A DNA stretch of 64,000 nt from Metellina segmentata. Taxonomy: Eukaryota > Arthropoda > Arachnida > Araneae > Tetragnathidae. A program made the translations under genes and the position numbers. Below, piece after piece: positions 34,168 to 45,300 of the stretch; the stretch's first letter is position 1, and each line of letters opens with the position of its first letter. The notes under the pieces were generated by a model. That model made no database searches. It was not told the DNA's origin and saw only the letters and a program-made list of their open reading frames with translations. The stretch covers positions 20,102,714-20,166,713 of the forward strand of contig OX375880.1 of NCBI GenBank assembly GCA_947359465.1, in the 5' to 3' direction.

Positions 34168-36182
34168 CAGGGGTGGCCAACCTTTTATATACCATGCGCC
34201 AATTTTTTTCACATACGAGTTCAGATGGCCATACAATTCAAACACATTTTCTACCTTACGTTCATGGTCCTGCAACATCTTTAGTAACTTTTTTAATAAA
34301 AGTATGTTTATCGACATAATTAACATTTTTAAATGATTTAACTATATTGTATGTAAAACAATGTCTATTACAGAGAATTCTTCAAATTTGAATCAGTCAT
34401 TCGCGAACTTGTTTTCCTTTTAATAAATTTCATGGATGAAAATGCTTGATCACATCTGTATGTCGTTCCGAAACGACATGTATAACTTTTTGCAAATTTT
34501 CTTAGTTCCGGAAAGTGTTTATAGTGAAATGAACACCAGAAATTAATCATGTCAGAAGCATTTTGATCTGAATAATAAAGCTCATAAAACTTCAATTTCA
34601 ATAATGAATCAAATTCAATAATTAATTTTGAAATCAATAAGTACCATTGGTATGTTACTAGGCATCTTCATTACGTTTTGTTCACTAAGTGAAAATGCTT
34701 TATTAATACGAGCATGTAGTTTTCTCCTGTAGCTAAATCAAGAAAACGACATTCAAATGACCCTTGTAATAACTAATTTTAATATATTTGGCCAAATTGT
34801 TATTATCCGCAGCACATCCCCTCTGATCTTTCAACTGTGGAAATTGACTCAAATCCTGATTTTCTAACTGAGAGATGAACAGATTTAATGTAATTTTAAA
34901 TGAATGACCTCACACTAAAGAAAAGGTTCACCATATTCCAAATATAATAATTCAATATTCTCTGAATTCTCGGCCGTTTAATGCTCTAGTTCTAATTTTA
35001 ATCACACATTTCACAACCGGTAATAAAACATGCTGCATTTTTTTAAATTTTACACACAGTGCCTCTTAGTGTATAATATCTTGCTATTTTTGTGCAGTAC
35101 GATTTAAAACTTTTTCCAAGCAAAGTTGTAGTGCCATTTACGGCGTACCGTCAGTACACTTACTGATTAGTACAATAATCTAATTTAGATTTTCTTGGCA
35201 TGATTTTACATTTTAAATATCTCTGATCCTCTTGTTTCATCATGCAATAACTCCAAACTGGCAAGTTCTTCAAAGACATTAAAATTATAATCAATTCCTC
35301 TTACAAAAATGCTTATAACTGGACTACGTCAAATATGTCCATTGGGTCCATTGATCCAAAGCTAGAGAAAAGTCTTCCAGTTGTTGAAATACATCCAGAG
35401 ATATTTCCACGATATATCTTAAATTAGTCTGCCTAGTTATAGCAATCTCGTCTGATTTCTTTTCAATACCTTTATAACCAAGATGTCGTGCAAATATTTG
35501 GAAACAAGGGTTCTCCGTCAGAATAGGTTTTTTTTTTTTTCGTCAATATTAAAGCAATTTCATAGGACGCTTCTGTCATCGCCTCGTCTCCACAACTTAC
35601 ATTAGAAAAAATATTTTGTCTTCTGATTTCTTCCTTTTTTAGTCACATATTATGTACGTAACTCCTACCCGAGAACAAGTTTAATGTTTACTTCTATGTT
35701 AGCCTGATGCTGTGTTTATAGTGTTCATTAAGATCATGTCTTCTATTATGTGAAAGAGTAGTTTCACAAACAATACAAAAAACGATTTTCCTGATGGACT
35801 TGCTGTAAATAACTCCTTTTCTTACTGTTCGTTAAATTCACTTTTTCTCTCATACTTTTTGCGCTTCTTTTGCACAGTGATAGATAACAGGAAAGTAAAA
35901 AAAAACATTAAAAAGTACAAAAAATATTGAAAAAGAGCAAACAGATCACAAGTACGTCGTATCACACAGATTATAAATTGAAAACTCAAAAAATTGCGAT
36001 GAAATGAGGAGTAAGAAAGCTCTATGAATTGAACTGAGAGTACTATGTTGTTGAAAATATGAAGATATTTTCAGTTTTGGCGCCTACTTCAAAAGGATAA
36101 GAAGGCACAATAATGCAATGCGCCACTTGTAATTATCCAATGCGCCAAGTTTGGCGCATGCGCCGCAGGTTGGCCACCCCTG
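34168..36182 (-). mobile_element. hAT-2 copy 3 with perfect 8-bp TSD
   Basis: Ends caggggtggccaacc and ggttggccacccctg. Flanks GTCTAGAG at 34160-34167 and 36183-36190 are identical. This fixes the TSD length of the family at 8 bp and its placement in hAT. The interior matches copy 1 with internal loss (about 34895-34920). Confidence 0.88.
34368..35270 (-). pseudogene. hAT-2 transposase remnant, copy 3
   Basis: 34637-34368 on the minus strand contains FPELRKFAKSYTCRFGTTYR then CDQAFSSMKFIKRKTSSRM. Upstream parts match copy 1 but are frameshifted. Confidence 0.65.
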
Positions 36183-36410
36183 GTCTAGAGCATAGGTTCT
36201 GAAGCTTTTTGAAGTCGTAGCACACTTGAAATCCTACAAAAAATCGTAGGGGCATCACACACAAAATGCTAAGAAGCAAAAAGCTAAGAAGTATAGAAAT
36301 AACTGGAAATTGCTCTACATAAATTTATTTACAATTTAATTTCTGATTAGGAGAAACATGAGCCTGACCGTATCTTAATTATTTCTTCAATGTTCGGGCG
36401 TATGTATAAG

Positions 36411-37300
36411 TAGGGCAACTTTTTGCAACAAATGCAACTTTTTTTCACACGTTCTACGCTTTATGTAATGTACTAAAAACAAAATTCCTCCTACATGGGG
36501 TGTATTAAAAATGAGTTATAGCCGCAACATAAATGCAACTTTCTGCATAAATACACTTTTTACATAAATGCAACTTTTTGCATTATTGCATTTTTTTTTT
36601 TTTTACAATTTAGCTTAAAATGAATTCATATGAAATTACTATTTCATTTTTTGCCCTCTGAATCAACCCTTCAATCACGTGTGTCTGATCTTGCGAACGC
36701 CGAAGTATTGCGGATCAAACAAGAAGCTCATGGAAAGAAGGTATTCGTCCTAACAGACGAAAGTGAAATAAATGGCAAAGTACTTTAACATATTGGTTGG
36801 CACTCTTGATAATCCAGAGGAAACTTGCGTAGACTGCAGAGTTTGCGAGGTGAGTGTCGATCATCAATATGTTGTTCGCCTTGTAGATGACGTTTTAAAA
36901 TCTCTGAATGTTGAGCGAAAGGATTTTGTGCTTCTGCTATCCGATACAGCATATTATATGACTGCGGCTGGAATCACACTCAAGGTGGTTTATCCGCGAT
37001 TGCTCTAAGTTACTTGAGTGGTACACTTGTTTCACAACTGCAGAAAAAGTCCAATGCAACAATGTCAGGCGACATCATTCTCTGTTGAGTGCAGTTTTCA
37101 ATGTTAAAGAAATTACTGACAAGGATAGGACATTCATTTAATGATGTACAAATAAATTTGGATTTTTCCATTTTTTACGAACAATTTATTTTAGATTTTA
37201 GTGTATCAAAAATAAATGCAACTTTATTTTCATAAATGCAACTTTAGGGAATGATACATGCAACGTTTCCCATTTTTACTGCAACAAAAAAGTTGCCCTA
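36411..37300 (+). mobile_element. hAT-3 copy 3, complete ends
   Basis: TAGGGCAACTTTTTGCAAC at the left and AAAAAAGTTGCCCTA at the right, 890 bp. Plus strand 36880-36965 encodes VVRLVDDVLKSLNVERKDFV and 37060-37130 shows the remains of the SVERRFSMLKK dimerisation motif. Most of the transposase is deleted. The 8-bp flanks no longer agree. Confidence 0.72.
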
Positions 37301-37408
37301 ATGATTAGCAAACTCGTATTTCCTCCTTCACCGTTATATCACCACATATCTATATAGGATTTCATACGGCGCATATAAGTAAGTCAATACGCGCTCTAAT
37401 GTGCCGGG

Positions 37409-37740
37409 GCCGACCAACCGGTATAGTGGTTAAGGTGTTAGCCTCTAGATCGGAAGGTTCCCGGTTCGAATCCGGGTCCGGGCATGGATGTTTGTAAACG
37501 TATGGTGTAGAGGCGGTTGGTGCACCTTAAATCTGTCGTGGCCGAAAGTCCTCACGTTGGGTTGGCGTGGAAGTTTGGAGAGTGGGGTGCCAGCTCAGGT
37601 GTTGCTTCGTCATATGACCGTGGTTCAAAATTACGAGGTGTTGTCCTCGGATCTTTCCCTTCAGAGACTGATCCCGGACCGTCGTCAATAGCCCGTTGTG
37701 TTGCTCTAGTACGACGTTAACTAAAAAAATTACCAAATTA
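37409..37740 (+). repeat. SINE-1, best full-length copy (reference for the family)
   Basis: 332 bp. tRNA-like head accggtatagtggttaaggt (A-box) and ggttcgaatccgggtc (B-box), then body, then tail ttaactaaaaaaattacc. Perfect 13-bp TSD ctaatgtgccggg (37396-37408 and 37741-37753). Confidence 0.9.
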
Positions 37741-37894
37741 CTAATGTGCCGGGCACCCCTATGAGAAGCACTGGTCTAGAGAAATAAACCTACATTAAAA
37801 GAAAACTAACTTAACTACCAAATTTATCCATTGTCACTCAATTGGACTGAAGTTTGAAAAATTTTGCAATTTAAACCTTTACGAGGCCTTAAAC

Positions 37895-38052
37895 TTAAGC
37901 CGTATGGGCCGAAAGTCCTCACGTTGGGTTCGTGTGGAAGTATGAAGAGTGGGGGTGACCTCGGATCTTTCCGTTCGACAATTTATCCCGGACCGTCGTC
38001 AACAGCCCGTTGTATTGCTCTAGTACGACGTTTATTAAAAATGACCAAATTA
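37895..38052 (+). repeat. SINE-1 fragment with internal deletion
   Basis: gccgaaagtcctcacgttgg then cctcggatctttccg to agtacgacgtttatta. About 60 bp of body are missing. Confidence 0.6.
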
Positions 38053-38280
38053 CCTTACCAATACGAGTTGTAAGCGTCGTAGGTTCGATCCTGGGTGTAT
38101 TTCTCTCTTCTGTGACAATACAACTTTCATTGCATTTGTAACTTGATATTTGTATACGTATATGTCCTGTTTGGATGGTCAAATATTTGCCTTGTGCCAT
38201 AGAACGTGACCCAACCAATCATTGCCAAGTTCAAACCTATCTATTTTAACAGCCTTAAAGACGTTTCGAATTAAAAGATC

Positions 38281-38352
38281 AGCCAAGGACCGTCGTATAC
38301 GATGGGGCTGGAGTACGTTAAATCTGTAGTGGCTTCAAATGTCCTCGCGTTG
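38281..38352 (+). repeat. SINE-1 (head b type) mid-body fragment
   Basis: ggaccgtcgtatacgatggg, gtacgttaaatctg and aaatgtcctcgcgttgg. Confidence 0.5.
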
Positions 38353-38518
38353 GAGACACTTGATCATGACATTTAAATCTTAAACAATTATTCCAAATCG
38401 TACAATAAAAGTTGTACCCATTTCATGTGAAAGCTTATGAAGTTTCTTCCAAAAACATTTTCACAATTTAACTTACTTAGAGTATATTAGCGTTAAAGAC
38501 AACGAAAACTTTTTTTCT

Positions 38519-38688
38519 ATTTTAATTAACGTCGCACTGGAGTAAAACATTGAGCTATTGGCAACGATTCGGGACAAGGGAAAGATCCGAGGACAACACT
38601 GTTATTTTGAACCACGGTCAGATGAATTGATAACACCTGAGCTGGCACCCTACTCTCGAAACTTTCATACCCCGCTATCGTGAGGTAT
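38519..38688 (-). repeat. SINE-1 fragment
   Basis: attttaattaacgtcgcact through gagctggcaccctactctcg. Head absent. Confidence 0.65.
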
Positions 38689-38710
38689 AACTATATGAAC
38701 AAGCATTCTG

Positions 38711-38923
38711 GTAATGGTAATTATAGTTAACGTCGTACTAGAACAACACAACGGGCTATTGACGACGGTTCGGTATCAGTCCCTTAAGGGAAAGATACCG
38801 AGTACAACACCTTGTAATTTTGAATCACGGTCAGAAGACGAAGCAACACCTGAGCTGGCACCCCACTCTCCAAACTTCCACACCAACCCAACGTGAGGAC
38901 TTTCGGCCACGACAGATTTAAGG
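38711..38923 (-). repeat. SINE-1, 5'-truncated
   Basis: ggtaatggtaattatagtta to cacgacagatttaagg. Perfect 12-bp TSD acaagcattctg (38699-38710 and 38924-38935). Confidence 0.82.
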
Positions 38924-38935
38924 ACAAGCATTCTG

Positions 38936-39932
38936 AAATTGAAATATTCACATACAAATGGCATTATTTGGAACGGTTTTGCCTTCAGTTACAAAAAAAA
39001 TGAATATTTATTTTACCGATGTCTACAAGTAAAAGAACATGTTAACCGCAGAAGCTATCGTGGCGACATCTACCGGAAAAAAAGATGGTTCGAAAGAATT
39101 TTTGTATATTTATTATTTAATTAATTTTATAATTTAAACAGTTTCTTAAACTTGAGGTTATTTCAACTATTGATTTTTCCCTATTCGTACCACACATCTG
39201 CAAAATAAATAGAATTTTTATTTAACCCTCGATTATTTTTAAGTACGTTAGTTCAATAAAAATACAAAAATAAAGCAGCAAGTTGTTTAAAAGGAGAGGT
39301 AGTAGAATTACTCATCATTTTGAAAGTATGTTTTATAAAGGACAACTGAAATAAAGTGTGCTATTCGCGATTTGCTAACTTTTCATACACAAAAATGTTC
39401 AGATTTCCAGACACCAGAAAAAATTCTGCAGCTATAAAATGTTAGTAACTTGATAGCAAAAGTTTGAATCATGACTTAATATTTATGCACTTCCAATCGT
39501 TATTTCAATTTGTTGCAAGCAAATATTGAAAAAACTTCGATAAAAAAAATTATTGCAATTTGACCTTAACCCCCCCCCCCCCAACCTAAAAAAAAAAATT
39601 TAATAAATAAATAAGTGATAATCATATGTTCTAAGTTTTGAGAATCAGCATAATTTGAGACACATTCATTTCCAATAGTATTGCAAGTAACTAGGATAAA
39701 AGCCTGTCATACAACGGGTCCATAAAATTTATTTATTCTGGTCAAACTTCATTTATATATTTTTAAATCTGGCTATGTATAAACCTTTTTTTACCATTAT
39801 CTGGCAAGTTTTGTTGATCACTGGTTATCTATAAACCTTTTCCAACCACTATCTATCAACTTGTCTTGTATGATTTGCTGACATGACTATAAAACTTCCT
39901 TATATACCACATTTTTTGTACAAAAATTATAA
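38936..39932. other. Unassigned AT-rich sequence
   Basis: No coding or repeat signature. Contains a C-run followed by an A-run near 39570-39600. Confidence 0.35.
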
Positions 39933-40350
39933 TTAATTTTCATTGTTCTTCTCCTTGGGAAGATTTTTATTTTTACATCCCCTGATCTGGAAATCACCAC
40001 ATAAAATTGTCTGTGACTGAATACTGGTTATGACAGATAAACTTACCTTTTCTAACGTTTGGCCCTGGGCCACATTGACTGTCATAGAAAAGGTTAATAT
40101 GACTGGAAACTGTCGACGCCTTAAAGTAATTGGTAGTTCTGTGGTAGTCAGGGCCAAATCTACTCTGGGAATAAATACAGTTTTGTGTGCAGCAGTGTCT
40201 GTCCATTGGTAATAGTGTTTCATTACATACACGTTTAGTAAATGAAAGCCGTACAAAACAATCAGAAACTCTGCCTCCTCGTGACATCACAACCAATAAA
40301 AACTTTAATAGCCACGAAAGCACATCAGGTGCTTGGAATATAGCACACAT
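39933..40350 (-). pseudogene. Helitron helicase (PIF1-like) C-terminal remnant
   Basis: Minus strand encodes KTVFIPRVDLALTTTELPIT, then LRRRQFPVILTFSMTVNVAQ and GQTLEKV. The TVNVAQGQT block corresponds to helicase motif V/VI of Helitron PIF1 domains (usually TINKSQGQT). Upstream, in another frame, RLSFTKRVCNETLLPM resembles the preceding 'LCNGTRL' segment. The Rep domain and most of the helicase are absent and frames are broken. Confidence 0.7.
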
Positions 40351-40448
40351 GTGCTATATTCCAAGTCCAGGGTAAAGCATGGATGTTTGTTCGTCCTGAA
40401 TAAATGCAATATCAACTTATCTTTTTACGTTGCTATACTTTAAAACAC

Positions 40449-40640
40449 TTGACCCTCCAAGTAGCACATTCGAGTACAATTCAGAGATGTTTTTATGCGG
40501 CAGGCGAGACCCAAAATACATTAAGATGAACGATGCCTCAAATTATCCAGTCCACAGCTTGCTGTGTGGGAAAATTTTTGGACTGGATTTTAATTGAATT
40601 TCTTTGACTTGTGTTCCAACATGCCACTTGGAGGGGTTAA
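40449..40640. mobile_element. Small TTAA-type MITE (CCCTCCAAGT ends)
   Basis: Left ttgaccctccaagtagca and right tgccacttggaggggttaa form an imperfect inverted pair with TTGA/TTAA at the edges. 192 bp, non-coding. One end motif (cttggagggttaa) recurs at 55648 and 62968. Confidence 0.55.
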
Positions 40641-40679
40641 CCCCAAATAACTAAATAAAATAACTAGCAGTCGCTGGAT

Positions 40680-42268
40680 AGTTCCACAAGAAGATTTATT
40701 TCTTGTTCAAATATCAAACAATTTTATAGCATATATAAATTACAATATACATACAACCCAAGAATTTCAAACAGCATTTGAAATCGTCATCACCAATAGA
40801 AACATTTAAAAAAAAATGACACACTACCTGAAATGCTTTGGTTATAGGGCAGCCAACTGGATTCCCTTAACACACAAAAACAAGTCTCAATAAAATGTGT
40901 AGGGATAACCACTGGCCACACAGGAAATATACGTTACATTAAGAATGAAGAGAGAAGAAAGAAAACATACATAAACACTAAAAATTAAAGTATCTTATGT
41001 CAATAACACTAGCACCATCAACATCGATGATGAAATAAGAAATGTACGAAAACTACGACTAGGTAAAGAAAATTATCGCATACACTAAAAATTAATTTGG
41101 AGACAGAAACTGAATAGTCAACTCGGTGACACACAATACTACTGAAGGCATCTCGCAACAATTTTCGCACAAATACCAACTCAAATATTTGCACACATAC
41201 ATGGAAAACAAAATATATTTCAAACAAAAATAATTTCAATACTTTCAAATGTACAACTTTTACAATTTTTTTTTATGTACAAGTTCTAAACAGATTTCTT
41301 GAGTCGAAATATTTTCATAAAAATGCAGAGACAAATATTAACAAGTATATTTTTAAGTGTTTTTATCACCACATATCACATTTATTGTATCACAATCATC
41401 TCTTGTATGTGATCAACAAAGTTCAATAAGTACGTTAAACAACGTGTTGGGAATCAATATGCTTGTTAATATATCTACCATTTATTAGCACTAATGTCAG
41501 GCACAAGGGTGAGAAGCAAATAACGTTTTGTGTCAACATTTTAATACGGCAGGTTAGATTTGCCTGCAAAGATAGAAAATCATCCGCTTATTTGTTCTTA
41601 CGCAATGTTTATGGTATGGCAACATTTCATAAACAGGTAACTGCAAATAAATCTGAGCACGATACCTCTGAACACAAAAAGGAATGTAAGGAAAGATAAG
41701 ACTCGTATTTACAAGAGATATGTTTTTGATTCAATTTGCAGACTTGAGTGCAATTTATAAACAAGTTTGTCCCATAAAATAGTTGCGAACTTTTATAGCT
41801 GCTTTTCGACAGCAGAAACTTGAATAAATTATCGATCACACACATGTACAAGTTTCACCGAAGAAGTTACATTTTGCGTTTCCCTTTTCAGGAAGTGGTG
41901 GGGTGTAAAAAGAAATACTTAAAACAGCACCCCAAATGCTAAAAACCTAAACTTTAAAATGCTGGATTTGCGAGCAACTACCTTAAACTTATATATTTTA
42001 ACATGGTATGCAAATAAAAAGACCCAGCAAAAAATGCAATTATTTGTTGGTTTGGAGGTAACTAAAGTAAAAGTATGGAAGGGGGAAGGATGAAACAAAA
42101 TTAATGTAAAACAAATTTTACACCTACAAAGTCCAAATAAATTAAATTATCACAATCTAACAACCTATGTGCACCATAGGTTACAGTGAATAAAAACCTT
42201 AAATGACAAATGTAGGTACACAAGAATATAGAGCTTAGTTAAAAACATGTAGTTGGAGTTCTAGACGA
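40680..42268 (-). other. Probable 3' UTR of the IGF2R-like gene, end not determined
   Basis: Downstream of the receptor stop codon on the minus strand the sequence is AT-rich, without recognised repeats. It has several AATAAA hexamers on the minus strand (for example near 41480, 41380 and 40690), any of which could be the polyadenylation signal. There is no direct evidence for the transcript end. Confidence 0.3.
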
Positions 42269-42352
42269 CTAAGTCAGCATTTCAACGTCTCTGTCGTCCT
42301 CATAGGGATGGGGTTGTGAGGCATCAACAAGAACAAGTCTTTCTCCATTAAA
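42269..42352 (-). CDS. IGF2R: IGF2R-like last coding exon: distal tail and stop
   Basis: 84 bp after a CTTTTAG acceptor, phase 0, ending in TAG. It encodes FNGERLVLVDASQ, then an acidic cluster, and closes with YEDDRDVEMLT. The DVEML core resembles the DxxLL GGA/AP sorting signal at the end of vertebrate receptors, with Met in place of the first Leu. It is separated from the rest of the tail by a 10.3-kb intron. Confidence 0.8.
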   Translation of the reverse strand, partial: FNGERLVLVDASQPHPYEDDRDVEMLT

Positions 42353-45300
42353 CTAAAAGAGTTGGGTAATTATCAGCACAGCTATAAAATATCAATGACT
42401 ACACTAAAGTAAAAATAAATATTTAACAATAGACCTGTTTACATCGTTAAAAATGTGCATATAAAATTGAAAAATAAATTCACTTTTATAATAGGATTCA
42501 TTTAAAGTTGATCACATTGTGAAAGGTACTTTGATTAACTTATTCACAGAATTTATTAGGAATTCAAATTATAGAGCAGGATAATAGCTAAATTTGACAG
42601 AAGAATCCTTCAGTTTTAAAGATGAATGTTAAAATTCCAGAATACTATGTAACAGTTTTTGACAATCTACAAATTGGAAACATCTCGTTAATTTTATCTG
42701 TTTCTCACAGGTTATAAGTTAGGTCTATAATTTTCACAAAGTAGTTAGCAAGTATTGCACAAAAAATCGATTCTGCCAAATATTTTGGGGATACCTTTCA
42801 ACAAAGCCTAAACTTAGGTGATATAAAAAATGTGAATAAATCAAAACATGATTAGCAAAATAACTTATTTTTATATTGTCTGAATGTAAATTTTTTTGTT
42901 TGGATCTCTACTTTTATGAATAAATTATAATTATCAGAACTTTTGCACTGTGATGTAATAAATATTACATTGTGTCCAAAGTTTCTACATCAGAAAGTTA
43001 CATGTTCAAATCAATTTTAAGTCCATTTCCAGCTCTATTTTAAAATCTTTTATTGACAATAACAGGACACAAACAAAACGACAAGAAAACAAAGAGAATG
43101 GATAGTTCCATTCCAGAGTAGTCTTTCTATGTCCACATTCCAAATCAATCTGGCGAATTCCCCATCGAGTAGGGAAGATGCATGTTTCAAATTCCCTTTT
43201 GTAGGGATTATCACAAGATCTGCCGCTAAGTTGCCACCAGCACCTGCACTAAACTTTCTTGATTGCCTATGTCTATTGATGACAAAGCATCATTACTTCC
43301 ATACCATATCTATTTCAACCCATTTATAATGAAAATACATTTTTATTCAACTTAATTTCATTAAAAAATACAATAGTACGAAAATATACCAGTATTTTGT
43401 TAACTTTTACTTGCGTTAATTCTTACTTACAATAAATGCATGGCAAAAACACCCGTCATGTTCCTACTACTAAGTTTTGAACCTCAACTTCAATTTCCTA
43501 GTTCAAAGGCGATTTGAAAAAAAAAAAAATCTGCACCTGCTACAATAATCTACAGAAGAATTTCATTAGAGTGGTCTGTGATGGCTGATTTTACATAGTT
43601 TATACTGTAGCCACTATTCAACAATAAAATACTGTTGATTCCTGTGCTACATATGTTGTGAAATATATACAGATTCAGGAATGATAAGAACGGTAAATCC
43701 TTACTGGGATCCAAAGTGGGCCCTTCAGTGCAACACAGGGGTGCCAATTTCAAAGCACTTGTGAAACAGTAGCAAAATGTCTCCTTTTAATCACTATTTA
43801 GTTATGATTTTAGTTTCAGTTATAAAATAATTGGGCTGAAATGTAAAATATGCTAATTATGAGACATTGAAGACCTTGAGAAGAAATTTAAATTTAAAAA
43901 CTAGCTATTTTCTTATGGCAATCTAGCAATCACAGATTCAGATGCTTTTCTTAAATGCTTTCCACAACTGAGGCTCCGAAACTTCCAAGTTGGGAACTCT
44001 TGAAAATTTTACTCCCTAAACAAAAATCCGGAAATTAAATTCTGTGCACTAGTTTTAAAAAAGGAAATTTTTAATTTTCGTTGACATTGGGCAAATTTTC
44101 AAAAATCTTGAAAATAGGAGCTTTTGAGGCAATTTTGTTTTAAAAGAAACCCTTAGTCACCAAGGTAGGAAAATAGCAGCATAAGGTTGCCTTTTGATCA
44201 CCTATGGCAGCATCTTTGCAACTAAGTATAGGGACATGGTTCAGATTAGAAAACTTTCTGATTTTGCCATTGCTAAGTTTTTTGCTTAACTAGGAGATTC
44301 CAAACGAAATTTGATTTTTTTGCTCTCTTCTGACTTAATAATTTACTAAAATTATTTTGCCACCAGTCTTTAGGGTATTATGGCTTACCCAGCAATAAAT
44401 AAATTCATAGAAAGAATTTGCTATTAAAAATAGGGAAACAACATAAGAAAAATAGCATAATTCCTCAAAAAAAAAAAAAAAAAGAAAGAAAGATTGAGAG
44501 AAATAATTTTTTTAAAATAACAAACCCATTACATTTTTACAATTGGAAAATTGCAAATGGAATTTTTGGTGGTATAGGCCTGCAAAGTACTAATAAACGA
44601 TAACATTTCAACAAAACAGACTTTTGTAATCAACTTTATATGAATCAGATTATAAGTTATATACATGTCATCTTTTGTTAGTATTTTGCAGGTGAGGCCT
44701 ACACCAACAAAAGATGACATGTCAACAGAATACAGGCCTTAGTAATCAACTTTACATGAATCAGAATATAAGTTGGTAAGAGCACAGTATATGGTACAAC
44801 TAAATCTAAAAACTGAGTAAAAGAAAGCACAGCAAGCAGATTTTCTAGAGGCACAAGTTTAAAGGTGTAACATACCTACAAAGCTGAAAAGCAATTTTTA
44901 TCAATACAATTCTGATTTTGAGAAAGAATTGACAGTACAGCATGGAATGAAACTAGTGATTAAAGTCTTTCGTCATTCTTTTCCACTAATTTTTACAGTA
45001 AAAATGTGCTAACTGATAAATTAAAATATTTAGTCTCCTAAAAATAATGTAATTTTCAAACAAAATATTTAATTTTAAAATTTTTGCTTAGGTCACCTAA
45101 AATGCTGATAGTACTCATGTAAAAGATATATTTTGTTGTTGATTGGTTAGATAATAAGGCTTTAGAAGTATCTCATCACCAAGAGAAGCAGTCTTTTTGC
45201 TTTATTGTAAAAAAAATTATATACATCCAAGCAATCCTTTTCATAAAAACTGTAACTGTTAACATAAAAAGCTGAGGCATTACAGAAAGTAAAGTTTGGA

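Larger units (their letters stand above)
36191..37773. mobile_element. hAT-4: non-autonomous hAT with Charlie-like ends, host of two later insertions
   Basis: Left end cataggttctgaagcttttt then gtcgtagcacacttg; right end gggcacccctatgagaagca then ctg. Flanks GTCTAGAG at 36183-36190 and 37774-37781 are identical. It contains hAT-3 copy 3 (36411-37300) and a SINE-1 (37409-37740). Its own sequence is only about 360 bp, with no coding part. Confidence 0.75.
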
